DNA of 64,000 nt, taken from Streptomyces sp. DH41. GTDB lineage: Bacteria; Actinomycetota; Actinomycetes; Streptomycetales; Streptomycetaceae. The notes below the pieces were generated by a model, which did no database searches, was not told the origin of the DNA, and worked only from the letters and a program-made list of their open reading frames with translations. Shown here piece after piece: positions 46,709-57,742 of the stretch; position 1 is the first letter of the stretch; every line of letters begins with the position of its first letter. Position numbers and translations under genes: made by a program. The stretch covers positions 124,001-188,000 of the forward strand of contig NZ_JARVKY010000007.1 in NCBI RefSeq assembly GCF_029813785.1. Reading direction: 5' to 3'.

Positions 46709-46965
46709 CGGTTGAAGGCCACCCGTTCGGCGCATACCAGATGCATACGGGTGGCCAGGTCGCATTCGGGCAACCGTCGGCGACCGGTGCCCCTGGAAGC
46801 CTTCCGCGGCCTACTGTTGAGGTGTGCGCCCGCCGTGCCCGGCTGCGGTCGGGGCATCCCCTGCCCCGAGGGACGGGAGGAAGAGGTCTCCGACGCGGAG
46901 CCGTTGATGGTGGTCGAGGCGGGGGCCGCGTGGCGTGGGCACCGCCGGCTGTGAGAGGGACGGGA

Positions 46966-49395
46966 ATGGAACCGACCGAGAGCGCCGCCGCGGGCTCACG
47001 GCTGCGCCTGCGTCGCATGGTGGGCGCGTGGCACGTGAGCCGGTGGCTCGGGCAGCGCGGTGGTGGCGCACCGCATCCCGCGGCCGCCTCCCGCGGCTCC
47101 GGGCCGCCCGCGGCCGTACGCGGCTCCGCGTCGCCGGCCACCGGAGGCGATTCCGGTCCGCCGGTCAGCGGTCGCGGCTCGGGGCCGCCGGTCAGCGGTC
47201 GCGCCTCCGGTCCGCCGGTCAGCGGTCGCGCCTCCGGGCCGCCGGTCACCGGTCGCGCCTCCGGGCCGTCGGCCGTCCGCCACCCCTCCGCCCTGTCCGG
47301 CACCGGCACCGGCGCTGATACCGCCCTCGGCACCGACGGCGAACGGCACCTGGCCTGGCCCGCGTTGCCCGCCGCGGTCGTCGCGGCCGCCGCCTTCGTG
47401 CTGGGCGCCGGCTTCTACCGGGCGTTCACCGACGGCCAGGCCCTCTTCCCGTCCGGCACCGTCGGCTGGTCCCTGGCCGTACTGACCGGCGTCGTCGTCG
47501 GTCACCTGGTCATGCTCGGCCGCTCCCGCTGGTGGGGCGGCACCGGCTCCGGCGCCGCCCTCACCCTCGCCGTCCTGCTGCTCTACGGCTGGCTCCCGGC
47601 CGGCCTGGTCAGCCTCACCGTCGTCGTCCTGGTCGGCATAGCCCGCCGGGGCCGCTGGCGGCAAGGCATCCTGCACGGCGCGGTGGACATCCTCGGCATC
47701 GCCGCGGGAGCCCTGCTGCTGGGCGTCTGCGGCTCCGTACCGACCGTCGAGAAGCCCTGGGACCCGAACACCTGGGGGTTGTACGCGGCGCCCAAGGTGG
47801 TGCTCGTCGCGGTCGCCTACCTCGCCGTCACCCGCGCCCTGCTGTGGTACCTGCAGACACCGCGCCCCGGCCTGCCCACCGTCGCCCGCTCCGCCCTGGC
47901 CAGGCAGGGCCTGGTCGCCGTCGCGCTGCTCGGCATCGCCCCGCTGGTCTGCGTGGTCGCCGTCGCCAAGCCGCTGCTGCTGCCGCTGTTCTCCATCCCG
48001 CTGATCGCCCTCGACTCCACGCTGTGGATCGCCCGCGCCCGGGCCGAGGAGCAGCTGCGCGACCCGCTCACCGGCCTGCCCAACCGCCAGTGGCTGCTGG
48101 AGCGGACCTGGACCGCCCTGGACGACGCCGAGCGCATCGGGGCCCGCGCCGCCCTGATGCTGATCGACCTCGACCGCTTCCGGTCGGTCAACGACACGCT
48201 CGGACACCTCGCCGGCGACCGGCTGCTGCTGCAGACCGCCGACCGGCTGCGGCAGGCCCTGCCGCGCGGAGCGGAGGCCGCGCGGCTCGGCGGCGACGAG
48301 TTCGCCGTCCTGCTGCCCGTCGCCGACTCGACCACCTCGGCGACCCGGATCGCCCGGAGCCTCGTGTCCGCGCTCAGCTCCCCGATGGACCTGGACGGGC
48401 TCACCCTCGTCCTGGAGGCCAGCGCCGGCGTCGCCGTCTTCCCCGACCACGCCCTGGACGCCGAAGGGCTGCTGCGCCGCACGGACGTGGCGATGTACCA
48501 GGCGAAGCGGGACCGTACGGGCGTGGAGGTCTACGAGTCCAAGCGGGACTCCAACACCCCGGACCGGCTCGGGCTGCTGGGCGACCTGCGCCGGGCCCTG
48601 GACGCCCACGAGGTCCAGCTGCACTACCAGCCCAAGGTCCGCTTCGACGGACAGGTCGCGGGCCTGGAGGCCCTGGTCCGCTGGGTGCACCCCGAGCGGG
48701 GCAAGGTGCCGCCGGACGAGTTCATAGCGATCGCCGAGTCCTCGGGTCTGATGCCCCACCTCACCGAGTACGTGCTGGAGACGGCCCTCGAACAGGTCGC
48801 CCACTGGCGCTCCCAGGGCCTGTTCGTGCCCGTCGCGGTCAACGTCTCCCCGCGCGACGTCCACACCCCCGGCTTCGCGGGCGCGGTCGCCGCCCGTCTC
48901 GCCCGGCACGGCGTCCCGGCGGGAGCGCTCCAACTGGAGATCACGGAACACGTCCTCCTGGAGGACCCGCAGCGCGCCGCCGACACCCTCAACGCGCTGA
49001 CCGGACACGGCGTGAAGATGTCCCTGGACGACTTCGGCACCGGCTACTCCTCCCTCGTCCACCTGCGCAAGCTCCCGGTCAGCGAGCTCAAGATCGACCG
49101 CTCGTTCGTGGCCCGGCTGGCCGTCGACACCGAGGACGCGGCCATCGTGCGCTGCACCGTCGACCTCGCGCACTCGCTCGGCCTGCTCGTCGTCGCCGAG
49201 GGCGTGGAGGACGACGAGACCTGGGAGCGTCTGCGCGACCTGGGCTGCGACGCCGTACAGGGCTGGCTGGTCGCGGCCGCGATGCCGCCGGAGGAGACCA
49301 CCGCGTGGTTGCTGGCACGCGGTTCCCGGGGCTGGCAGCGGCCCGCGGCGGCCCTTCCGGCAGCCGCGGCGGACGATCCGGGGAGGGTGGGGTAG
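46966..49395 (+). CDS. GGDEF-EAL c-di-GMP protein, RmdB-like
   Basis: Membrane protein of 809 aa. A long polar N-terminus (about 125 residues) contains 9-residue repeats SGPPVSGRA. About six transmembrane helices follow (residues 126-350). A GGDEF domain has DPLTGLPNR and an intact ARLGGDEFAVLLP. An EAL domain has GLEALVRWVHP, TEHVLLED and LDDFGTGYSSL. Both enzyme signatures look intact. From memory it corresponds to RmdB (SCO5495), reported as a c-di-GMP phosphodiesterase affecting development. The ATG at 46966 has GAGGGA five bases upstream. It is preceded by a 257-bp gap that probably holds its promoter. Confidence 0.9.
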   Translation: MEPTESAAAGSRLRLRRMVGAWHVSRWLGQRGGGAPHPAAASRGSGPPAAVRGSASPATGGDSGPPVSGRGSGPPVSGRASGPPVSGRASGPPVTGRASGPSAVRHPSALSGTGTGADTALGTDGERHLAWPALPAAVVAAAAFVLGAGFYRAFTDGQALFPSGTVGWSLAVLTGVVVGHLVMLGRSRWWGGTGSGAALTLAVLLLYGWLPAGLVSLTVVVLVGIARRGRWRQGILHGAVDILGIAAGALLLGVCGSVPTVEKPWDPNTWGLYAAPKVVLVAVAYLAVTRALLWYLQTPRPGLPTVARSALARQGLVAVALLGIAPLVCVVAVAKPLLLPLFSIPLIALDSTLWIARARAEEQLRDPLTGLPNRQWLLERTWTALDDAERIGARAALMLIDLDRFRSVNDTLGHLAGDRLLLQTADRLRQALPRGAEAARLGGDEFAVLLPVADSTTSATRIARSLVSALSSPMDLDGLTLVLEASAGVAVFPDHALDAEGLLRRTDVAMYQAKRDRTGVEVYESKRDSNTPDRLGLLGDLRRALDAHEVQLHYQPKVRFDGQVAGLEALVRWVHPERGKVPPDEFIAIAESSGLMPHLTEYVLETALEQVAHWRSQGLFVPVAVNVSPRDVHTPGFAGAVAARLARHGVPAGALQLEITEHVLLEDPQRAADTLNALTGHGVKMSLDDFGTGYSSLVHLRKLPVSELKIDRSFVARLAVDTEDAAIVRCTVDLAHSLGLLVVAEGVEDDETWERLRDLGCDAVQGWLVAAAMPPEETTAWLLARGSRGWQRPAAALPAAAADDPGRVG
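47161..47268 (+). repeat. 27-bp coding tandem repeat, four units
   Basis: Four head-to-tail 27-bp units (47161, 47188, 47215, 47242) each begin CCGGTCA and differ at few bases. They encode the nine-residue repeat (G/A)SGPPVSGR in the cytoplasmic N-terminus of the GGDEF-EAL protein. A partial unit precedes them at about 47150. Confidence 0.9.
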
Positions 49396-49659
49396 CGGCG
49401 GGTCGGCAGCGCGGGAGCGGGCAGCGCCGGGATCGGGCGTCGGCCGTGTGCCGGCCCTTTCGTGGCTGGTCGCGCTCGCTCGGCGGAGCCGCGGAGCCGT
49501 ACCCGCCCCGCGCCCCTCAGGGGCGCTTCGGCGCCGTCGCTCCGGCGCTGAGGGCGACCGTTTCACGCGCACCGGCCCCCGACCCATAGGATTGGGCCAA
49601 ACCGACTTGCGAAAGCCGATTTGCCCACACCACACACACTCACCCCAGAGGAACGCTGC

Positions 49660-49956
49660 ATGCCTGGCATCACGCGCGAGGAGGTCGCCCACCTCGCCCG
49701 GCTGGCGCGTCTGGAGCTGAAGCCCGAAGAGCTCGATCACTTCGCGGGACAGCTGGACGACATCATCGGCGCGGTCGCCCGCGTCAGCGAGGTCGCCGAC
49801 CAAGACGTACCGCCGACCTCGCACCCGCTCCCGCTGACGAACGTCATGCGGCCGGACGAGGTCCGTCCGTCGCTCACGCCCGAGCAGGCGCTCTCCGGCG
49901 CCCCGGCCCAGGAGCAGCAGCGATTCAAGGTGCCGCAGATCCTGGGGGAGGAGTAA
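49660..49956 (+). CDS. gatC: Asp/Glu-tRNA amidotransferase subunit C
   Basis: Subunit of 98 aa, normal length, that braces GatA and GatB in the GatCAB complex. It has the family opening [17 protein letters not shown], then [15 protein letters not shown] and the closing [10 protein letters not shown]. The ATG follows AGAGGAA. gatA begins five bases after its stop, so the complex is encoded as one operon. The complex converts misacylated Glu-tRNA(Gln) or Asp-tRNA(Asn) to the correct amide. Confidence 0.96.
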   Translation: MPGITREEVAHLARLARLELKPEELDHFAGQLDDIIGAVARVSEVADQDVPPTSHPLPLTNVMRPDEVRPSLTPEQALSGAPAQEQQRFKVPQILGEE

Positions 49957-49961
49957 CCGCC

Positions 49962-51451
<1,490 letters not shown>

Positions 51452-51455
<4 letters not shown>

Positions 51456-51691
51456 GCGCACTGTCCAAGGCCAAGGGCTTCAAGAGCTCGAAGTCCGGCC
51501 TGTACGTCTCGATGGCCACGTCGGCGTTCGGCGCCGTCGGGGTGTACAAGCAGATCAAGAAGGCCCGCGGCGACCACGACACGCTGCGGCTGCTCGACGC
51601 CGTCGTGACCGGAGCAGCGGTCGTCACCAACCTCGCCATCCTCTACCGCGAGCTGAAGCGCCTGGGCGACGACGACGTCCTGCTGGGCTGA
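51452..51691 (+). CDS. Small conserved protein between gatA and gatB
   Basis: Protein of 79 aa, not assigned to a known family. The first 18 residues are basic ([12 protein letters not shown]), followed by [21 protein letters not shown] and a hydrophobic segment [19 protein letters not shown], then a short charged tail. It might associate with the membrane. The GTG overlaps the gatA stop by four bases and gatB begins 15 bases after its stop, so it is translated with the amidotransferase. Whether it interacts with GatCAB is unknown. Confidence 0.78.
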
Positions 51692-51706
51692 GAGGGAAGT
51701 TTCACC

Positions 51707-53218
51707 GTGACCACCACGACCGACCTGGTGTCGTACGAGGACGCGCTGGCGTCGTACGACCCCGTCATGGGCCTCGAGGTCCATGTCGAACTCGGCACCC
51801 ACACCAAGATGTTCTGCGGCTGTTCGACCGCACTGGGCGCCGACCCCAACACCCAGACCTGCCCCGTCTGCCTCGGCATGCCCGGCGCGCTCCCGGTCGT
51901 CAACGCGACCGGCGTCGAGTCGGCGATCCGGATCGGTCTCGCGCTGAACTGCGAGATCGCCGAGTGGTGCCGCTTCGCCCGGAAGAACTACTTCTATCCG
52001 GACATGCCGAAGAACTTCCAGACCTCCCAGTACGACGAGCCGATCGCCTTCGACGGCTACCTCGACGTGCAGCTGGAGGACGGGGAGACCTTCCGCGTCC
52101 AGATCGAGCGCGCCCACATGGAGGAGGACACCGGCAAGTCGCTGCACGTCGGTGGCGCGACGGGCCGTATCCACGGCGCCTCGCACTCCCTCCTCGACTA
52201 CAACCGCGCCGGCATCCCGCTCATCGAGATCGTCACCAAGCCGATCGAGGGAGCGGGCGAGCGGGCCCCCGAGGTCGCGCGGGCCTACGTCCGTGAACTG
52301 CGCGAACTCATCCGTGCCCTCGGCGTGTCCGAGGCCCGCATGGAGATGGGCCAGATGCGCTGCGACGTGAACCTGTCGCTGCGCCCGCACGGCCGGGAGA
52401 AGTTCGGCACCCGCAGCGAGACCAAGAACGTCAACTCGCTGCGCTCCGTGGAGCGCGCCGCCCGCTTCGAGATCCAGCGGCACGCCGCCGTGCTGAACGA
52501 CGGCGGCACGATCATCCAGGAGACCCGCCACTTCCACGAGGACACGGGGTCCACGACCTCGGGCCGCGTGAAGGAGGAGGCCGAGGACTACCGGTACTTC
52601 CCGGAGCCCGACCTGGTACCGGTCGCCCCCTCGCGCGAGTGGGTCGAGGAGATCCGCGCCACCCTGCCCGAACTGCCGCTGGTGCGCCGCAACCGGCTCC
52701 GCGAGGAGTGGGGCATCTCCGGCAACGACATGCAGTCGATCCTCAACGCCGGTGCGCTGGACCCGATCGTCGCCACGATCGACGCCGGTGCCGACGCGGC
52801 CTCCTCCCGCAAGTGGTGGATGGGCGAACTGGCCCGCAGCGCCAACGAGTCGGGCAAGTCGCTCGACGAGCTGGCGATCACGCCGGAGCAGGTCGCGCGG
52901 GTCGCCGAGCTCGTCACCAAGGGCGACCTGAACGACAAGCTGGCCCGCCAGGTCATCCTGGGCGTCCTCGCCGGTGAGGGCACGCCGGACGAGGTCGTCG
53001 ACAAGCGCGGCCTGAAGGTCGTCTCCGACGAGGGCGCGCTGACCACCGCCGTCGACGAGGCCATCGCCGGCAACCAGGGCGTCGTGGACAAGATCCGCGG
53101 CGGCAAGGTCGCCGCGGTCGGCGCCCTGGTCGGCGCGGTCATGAAGGCGACCCGGGGTCAGGCGGACGCGGCGCGCGTCAAGGAGCTGATCCTTCAGAAG
53201 CTGGGCGTCGAGGGCTGA
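51707..53218 (+). CDS. gatB: Asp/Glu-tRNA amidotransferase subunit B
   Basis: Subunit of 503 aa that binds tRNA and carries out the kinase and transamidation steps. It has [23 protein letters not shown] and CPVCLGMPG (Cys-rich zinc-type region), [35 protein letters not shown], and the C-terminal helical and tail domains typical of GatB. GTG start with GAGGGA upstream. It is the last gene of the gatC-gatA-small-gatB unit and is followed by a strong bidirectional terminator. Confidence 0.97.
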   Translation: MTTTTDLVSYEDALASYDPVMGLEVHVELGTHTKMFCGCSTALGADPNTQTCPVCLGMPGALPVVNATGVESAIRIGLALNCEIAEWCRFARKNYFYPDMPKNFQTSQYDEPIAFDGYLDVQLEDGETFRVQIERAHMEEDTGKSLHVGGATGRIHGASHSLLDYNRAGIPLIEIVTKPIEGAGERAPEVARAYVRELRELIRALGVSEARMEMGQMRCDVNLSLRPHGREKFGTRSETKNVNSLRSVERAARFEIQRHAAVLNDGGTIIQETRHFHEDTGSTTSGRVKEEAEDYRYFPEPDLVPVAPSREWVEEIRATLPELPLVRRNRLREEWGISGNDMQSILNAGALDPIVATIDAGADAASSRKWWMGELARSANESGKSLDELAITPEQVARVAELVTKGDLNDKLARQVILGVLAGEGTPDEVVDKRGLKVVSDEGALTTAVDEAIAGNQGVVDKIRGGKVAAVGALVGAVMKATRGQADAARVKELILQKLGVEG

Positions 53219-53240
53219 GCGTTTACCCGCGCCACATGAC

Positions 53241-53281
53241 GGGGCGGTGCTCCCGGACCTCGTGTCCGGGAGCACCGCCCC
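53241..53281. terminator. Bidirectional terminator between gatB and kinase gene
   Basis: GGGGCGGTGCTCCCGGAC (53241-53258) and GTCCGGGAGCACCGCCCC (53264-53281) are perfectly complementary over 18 bp with a 5-nt loop CTCGT. It separates two convergent genes and ends seven bases before the kinase stop codon. Confidence 0.9.
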
Positions 53282-53287
53282 TCGTGT

Positions 53288-55162
53288 TCACCTCGTCAGC
53301 GTGGGGTCGGCGAGCAGCAGGTCGCCCATGTCGCAGCTGCTGTCCGGGTCGCTGTACGCGATGCGCAGCCGCAGCCCGTTCTCGACCTCCATCTTCAGCT
53401 CGCGCGGCTTGCCGAGATCGACCTGCCCGGTGAAGAGGGACTGTCCGTCGACGGACACCTCGACGCGGGACGACGTGTTCGCCGAGACGTCGGACACACC
53501 GGCGGTCATGGTGAGGTTCTTCCACTCACGACCCAGGTTGTACTCGGCCCACCCCCTGCACTCCTTGTTCCCACCCTTGGGGACGAGAGCCGTCTCGTAA
53601 CGCCGGTTGTTCATGGTGCCGTCGCCGACGGCGAGCGAGGCGTTCGGGACTTGGGCGACCGTCTCGAAGGTCGTCAGCGACACCGAGGACGCCTGGTCCG
53701 CCACCCCGTCGTTCCCGGTGTCCGCGGACGACTCCTCGCCCGACGGTTCGGCGGTCGCCCCGTCGTCCGCCACCGGGCTCTCCTGGGTGTCCGGTGGCGC
53801 AGTGACCGTGGCCGTCTCCGTGACCGTCCTGGTCACGGCGGGAGACGCGCCGTTCTCGGTGCCGTCGTCGGCCAGGGCCTGGACGCCGATGACGGCCAGC
53901 GAGGCGACGAGCGCCACGGCCAGCACGGGGACCAGCACCCGCCGCGCCTTGTCCCCGCGCGCCGGACGGCCGGGAGCGCCTCCCGAGGCGGCCCCGGCGA
54001 CGGTGGGCGGCGGGACGGGCGGTCCGAAGGCCCCGAGCGGGACCGGGTGCTCGGGGCCGCCTGTGCCGTACGTGCCGCCAGCGCTGCCCGGGGCGGCCGA
54101 GCCGGTCACCGTGGTCGGCGGTGCCTGGGTCCCCGCCGGGCCCGGGGCGGCCGAGCCGGTCACCGTGGTCGGCGGCGCCTGGGCCGGGCGCGGCGGCGGA
54201 GCCGTCGGCGCGGCCGTCACCGTCGTGGGCGGCTGCTGGGTTCCGCCGAACCCGGTGGGTACGGCGTCCCGTACCGGATTCGTCGTCGACACCACCGCGT
54301 CCCGTACGTCGCTCAGCCAGGTGCGCAGGCTCTCCGGCCGCTGTGCCGGATCCGTGGCGCAGATCGTCAGGACCCGCTCGGCACGGTCCGGGGCGAGCGC
54401 CCGCACCGACGGCAGCTCCGCCAGCGCCGTGCGGAGCTGCTCCGGGGTGGTGGGCGGCGTCTGCCCGCTCAGCAGGAAGTACGTGATCGCCCCGAAGGCG
54501 TACCGGTCCGTGTTCGGGGTCCGCTTGCCGTCGAACACCTCGGGCGCCGCGTACCCGGGGGTGAACCAGACCTCGGCGGTCTGGTGGTCGGCGGTGAGTT
54601 TGCTGAGGCCGAAGTCGACCAGAGTGGCCTGGCCGTGGACGTCGACCATGATGTTGCCCGGCGACAGGTCACCGTGGATCACGGTGCGCCCGGACGGCGT
54701 GGCCCGGCCGGAGTGCAGCCAGTCGAGGGTGTCGGCGAGCTGTTCCAGCACCCGGCCGACCTCGCGCCGCTCGGCGTGCGTGTCCAGGGTGCGTTCGGCG
54801 CGCCAGTCCCGCAGGTCGAGACCGTCGACGTGGTTCATCACCAGGACCAGCGCCCGTCCCGCGGCGGACGCGGCCTCGCCCGGCGAGTGGATCGGCGGCC
54901 CCTCGAAGTGCTCACGGACCCCCACGACCCCCGGCCGCCCCACGAAACGCAGCAGCTCCGCCTGGTCGTTCCACTTGGTGCTCAGCCGCTCGAACTGGTC
55001 CGGAGTGAGGGTGTTCTTCGCGTCGAGCACCTTGACGACCACCGTCTCGGGCTCTCCGTCCAGCTGGATCGTCGCCCGGTACAGCACGGCCTCGCCGCCC
55101 CGGCCGATCGCGTTGAGGAGCCGGTAGCGGTCGGGCGCCGCGTCCGGCCCGATGTGATGCAT
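53288..55162 (-). CDS. Receptor-type Ser/Thr protein kinase with external NPCBM-like domain
   Basis: Membrane kinase of 624 aa. The kinase domain (residues about 10-270) has IGRGGEAVLYRA, the Lys of VVVKVLD, catalytic HGDLSPGN, VDFGLSKL, and APEVFDGKRT. A Pro/Thr-rich linker with repeats PPTTVTGSAAPG follows, then one membrane helix (VLVPVLAVALVASLAVIGV). An acidic Ser/Thr-rich stretch precedes an external C-terminal domain of about 130 residues with NASLAVGDGTMNNRRYETAL and RVEVSVDGQSLFTG, resembling NPCBM carbohydrate-binding modules. It may sense sugars or wall material. The ATG at 55162 was chosen; a TTG at 55174 follows GGGGGG and is possible. Confidence 0.88.
   Translation of the reverse strand: MHHIGPDAAPDRYRLLNAIGRGGEAVLYRATIQLDGEPETVVVKVLDAKNTLTPDQFERLSTKWNDQAELLRFVGRPGVVGVREHFEGPPIHSPGEAASAAGRALVLVMNHVDGLDLRDWRAERTLDTHAERREVGRVLEQLADTLDWLHSGRATPSGRTVIHGDLSPGNIMVDVHGQATLVDFGLSKLTADHQTAEVWFTPGYAAPEVFDGKRTPNTDRYAFGAITYFLLSGQTPPTTPEQLRTALAELPSVRALAPDRAERVLTICATDPAQRPESLRTWLSDVRDAVVSTTNPVRDAVPTGFGGTQQPPTTVTAAPTAPPPRPAQAPPTTVTGSAAPGPAGTQAPPTTVTGSAAPGSAGGTYGTGGPEHPVPLGAFGPPVPPPTVAGAASGGAPGRPARGDKARRVLVPVLAVALVASLAVIGVQALADDGTENGASPAVTRTVTETATVTAPPDTQESPVADDGATAEPSGEESSADTGNDGVADQASSVSLTTFETVAQVPNASLAVGDGTMNNRRYETALVPKGGNKECRGWAEYNLGREWKNLTMTAGVSDVSANTSSRVEVSVDGQSLFTGQVDLGKPRELKMEVENGLRLRIAYSDPDSSCDMGDLLLADPTLTR
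54086..54183 (-). repeat. 54-bp coding duplication in kinase linker
   Basis: A 44-bp sequence starting GCCCGGGGCGGCCGAGCCGG at 54086 recurs at 54140 with a single change, a spacing of 54 bp. It encodes the doubled PPTTVTGSAAPGPAG-type segment of the kinase's proline-rich linker. A more diverged third copy lies just beyond it. Confidence 0.85.
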
Positions 55163-55495
55163 GGCACTGTTCAAGTCAATTGCCCCCCGGCGTCGATGAG
55201 TTGTCGGCCCAGTACAAGCAGAGTGCGGTGCCGTAGGCGAGCGCGCGTCAGCTTGCCCACCACTTGTCGCCCAAGTCAACGACAGCACCGTGCGACCCGG
55301 CGGTTCCGCCCCCGGGGGTGTACGGCGGGACGGTGAACAAGGCGGAATTGTGAACAAGCCCACGAAAGCAGCAAAGGATCACTTCTGCCTGAAAGAGTGG
55401 CGGCGCATTGCTCATGCGTTCTTTGCGGGCTGTTCGCACTATGTACGACTGTTCCCGGTCAAAGATCCACAATCAGACACTCTGGGAGCACGTTC
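55163..55495 (+). other. Divergent intergenic region, kinase / MMPL transporter
   Basis: A gap of 333 bp between the kinase start and the MMPL start, markedly less G+C-rich between 55360 and 55480. It must hold promoters in both directions. I see no clear consensus boxes and no ORF with local codon bias. The stretch near 55350-55490 could be read as a short GTG-initiated peptide, but its base composition argues against this. Confidence 0.5.
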
Positions 55496-57742
55496 GTGGC
55501 AGCCCTCGCACGCTGGTGTGTCCAGCGCCGCCTCGTCACCGTCCTGCTCTGGCTCCTCGCCTTCGGCGGGGTCGCCACGGCCGCCGTGGTCGCCGGCTCC
55601 GCGTACTCCAACGACTACGGGGTGCCCGGCACCGACTCCGACCGTGCCTCCCGGCTGCTCGCCTCCGGCTTCCCCGGCCTCGGTGGTGACAGCGAGACGA
55701 TCGTGTGGCGCACGACGACGGGCACCGTTCGCGCCACCGACGTCGAACAGTCCATGACACGCACCCTGGACCGCGTCGCCGAGCTGCCCGGGGTGGCCTC
55801 GGTGACCAACCCGTACGACGACCCCGACTCGCCCCAGATCAGCGAGAACGGCCACACCGCTTACGCCTCGGTCACCTTCGAGGACGCCGCCCAGGACATC
55901 GACGCGGGCGACGCGCGGGCCGTGGTCGACCTCGCCGAGGAAGCCGAGACCGGGGGGCTCCAGGTCGAACTGGGCGGCGGCGCCGTCGCGCTCACCGAGG
56001 CGCCGGAAGGTCATCTCGCCGAAGCCCTCGGTGTGGCCGTGGCCGCGGTCGTCCTCTTCCTCGCCTTCGGCTCCCTCGCCGCCGCCGTGCTGCCCATCGC
56101 CACCGCGCTGGTCTCGGTCGGCACCTCCTACGCGGGCATCACCCTGCTCGGCCACGCCATGACCGTCGCCGACTTCGCCCCCATGCTGGGCACCCTCATC
56201 GGACTCGGCGTCGGCATCGACTACGCGCTGTTCATCGTCACCAGACACCGGCGCGGACTGAAGCGGGGACTCACCGTCGCCGAGGCCGCCGAGAACGCCG
56301 TCGCGACCACGGGACGCGCGGTCGTCTTCGCGGGTGCCACCGTTTGCATCGCCCTGCTGGGCATGCTGATCCTCCGGCTGAACTTCCTCAACGGCGTGGC
56401 CATCGCCGCCTCGCTGACCGTCGTCCTCACCGTCGCCGCCTCCGTGACCCTGCTCCCGGCGCTGCTGTCGTACATCGGCCCGCGCGCGCTGAGCCGGCGC
56501 GAGCGGCGCCGGCTCGCGGAGCACGGACCCGAACCCGAGCTGCCCACCGGGTTCGCCGCCCGTTGGTCGGCGTTCGTGGAGCGCCACCCCAAGCTGCTCG
56601 GCGTCCTCGCCCTCGTCGTCGTCACCGTCCTCGCGCTGCCCACCCTCGGACTGCGCCTCGGCACCTCCGACCAGGGGAACGACCCCCGCGGCACGACCAC
56701 CCGCCAGGCCTACGACCTCCTCGCCGAGGGCTTCGGACCCGGCGTGAACGGCCCCCTCACCCTGGTCACAGAGGTCGGCGGGGCCGAGGACCGGCTCGCC
56801 CTGGACAATCTCGACGCCTCCCTGCGCACCACCGAGGGCGTCTCCTCGGTGACCCCGGTGACGTACAACTCCGGCGGCGACACCGCGTACCTCACCGTCG
56901 TGCCCGAGTCCGCCCCGCAGTCCCGGAACACCAGCGACCTCGTCGAGCGGCTGCGCGCCGAGGTGCTGCCGCGCGCCGAGACCGGCACCGCGCTCGACGT
57001 GCACGTCGGCGGCGTCACGGCCGGTTACGACGACTTCGCCGACGTCATCGTCGGCAAGCTGCCCCTCTTCGTCGGCGTCGTCATCGGCCTGGGCTGCGTA
57101 CTGCTTCTGCTGGCCTTCCGCTCCGTAGGCATCCCCATCAAGGCCGCCGCGATGAACGTCGCCGCCGTCGCCGCCTCCTTCGGCATCGTCGTCGCCATCT
57201 TCCAGTGGGGCTGGGGGAGTGAACTGCTCGGCCTCGGCAGCGCCGGCCCGATCGAGCCCTTCCTGCCCGTGATCATGGTGTCGGTGCTCTTCGGGCTCTC
57301 CATGGACTACCAGGTCTTCCTGGTCAGCCGGATGTACGAGGAGTGGCTGGAGACCGGCGACAACCGCCGTGCCGTCCGCGTCGGCCTCGCCGAGACCAGC
57401 CGGGTGATCAACTCCGCCGCGGTCATCATGATCGCGGTGTTCCTCGCCTTCGTCCTCAGCGGCGACCGGGTGATCGCCATGTTCGGCATCGCGCTCGCCG
57501 CCGCCGTCGCCCTGGACGCCTTCGTGCTCCGTACGCTCCTCGTACCCGCCCTGATGCACCTGCTCGGCAGCGCCAACTGGTGGCTGCCGCGCCGGCTGGA
57601 CAGGCTCCTGCCGCGCATCAGCATCGAGCCGCCCGAGTGCCGCGTCGCCCATGAGAGGCTGGCCGCCGCGACGGACGCCGAGGTGGCGGACGTCCTTGCG
57701 GAGGAGGAACGGCAGCAGGATGTACGCGATACCACTGGGTGA
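55496..57742 (+). CDS. MMPL/RND-type transporter
   Basis: Membrane exporter of 748 aa with two MMPL repeats, each one helix, an external loop of about 150 residues and five helices. Typical features are GTLIGLGVGIDYALFIVTRHRRGL with GIDYALF in repeat 1 and VLFGLSMDYQVFLVSRMYEEW with SMDYQVF in repeat 2; the Asp-Tyr pairs are the proton-relay positions. MMPL proteins export lipids, siderophores or drugs; the cargo is not evident. GTG start with GGGAGC six bases upstream. Its 3' end overlaps the next gene by 23 bases. Confidence 0.93.
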   Translation: MAALARWCVQRRLVTVLLWLLAFGGVATAAVVAGSAYSNDYGVPGTDSDRASRLLASGFPGLGGDSETIVWRTTTGTVRATDVEQSMTRTLDRVAELPGVASVTNPYDDPDSPQISENGHTAYASVTFEDAAQDIDAGDARAVVDLAEEAETGGLQVELGGGAVALTEAPEGHLAEALGVAVAAVVLFLAFGSLAAAVLPIATALVSVGTSYAGITLLGHAMTVADFAPMLGTLIGLGVGIDYALFIVTRHRRGLKRGLTVAEAAENAVATTGRAVVFAGATVCIALLGMLILRLNFLNGVAIAASLTVVLTVAASVTLLPALLSYIGPRALSRRERRRLAEHGPEPELPTGFAARWSAFVERHPKLLGVLALVVVTVLALPTLGLRLGTSDQGNDPRGTTTRQAYDLLAEGFGPGVNGPLTLVTEVGGAEDRLALDNLDASLRTTEGVSSVTPVTYNSGGDTAYLTVVPESAPQSRNTSDLVERLRAEVLPRAETGTALDVHVGGVTAGYDDFADVIVGKLPLFVGVVIGLGCVLLLLAFRSVGIPIKAAAMNVAAVAASFGIVVAIFQWGWGSELLGLGSAGPIEPFLPVIMVSVLFGLSMDYQVFLVSRMYEEWLETGDNRRAVRVGLAETSRVINSAAVIMIAVFLAFVLSGDRVIAMFGIALAAAVALDAFVLRTLLVPALMHLLGSANWWLPRRLDRLLPRISIEPPECRVAHERLAAATDAEVADVLAEEERQQDVRDTTG

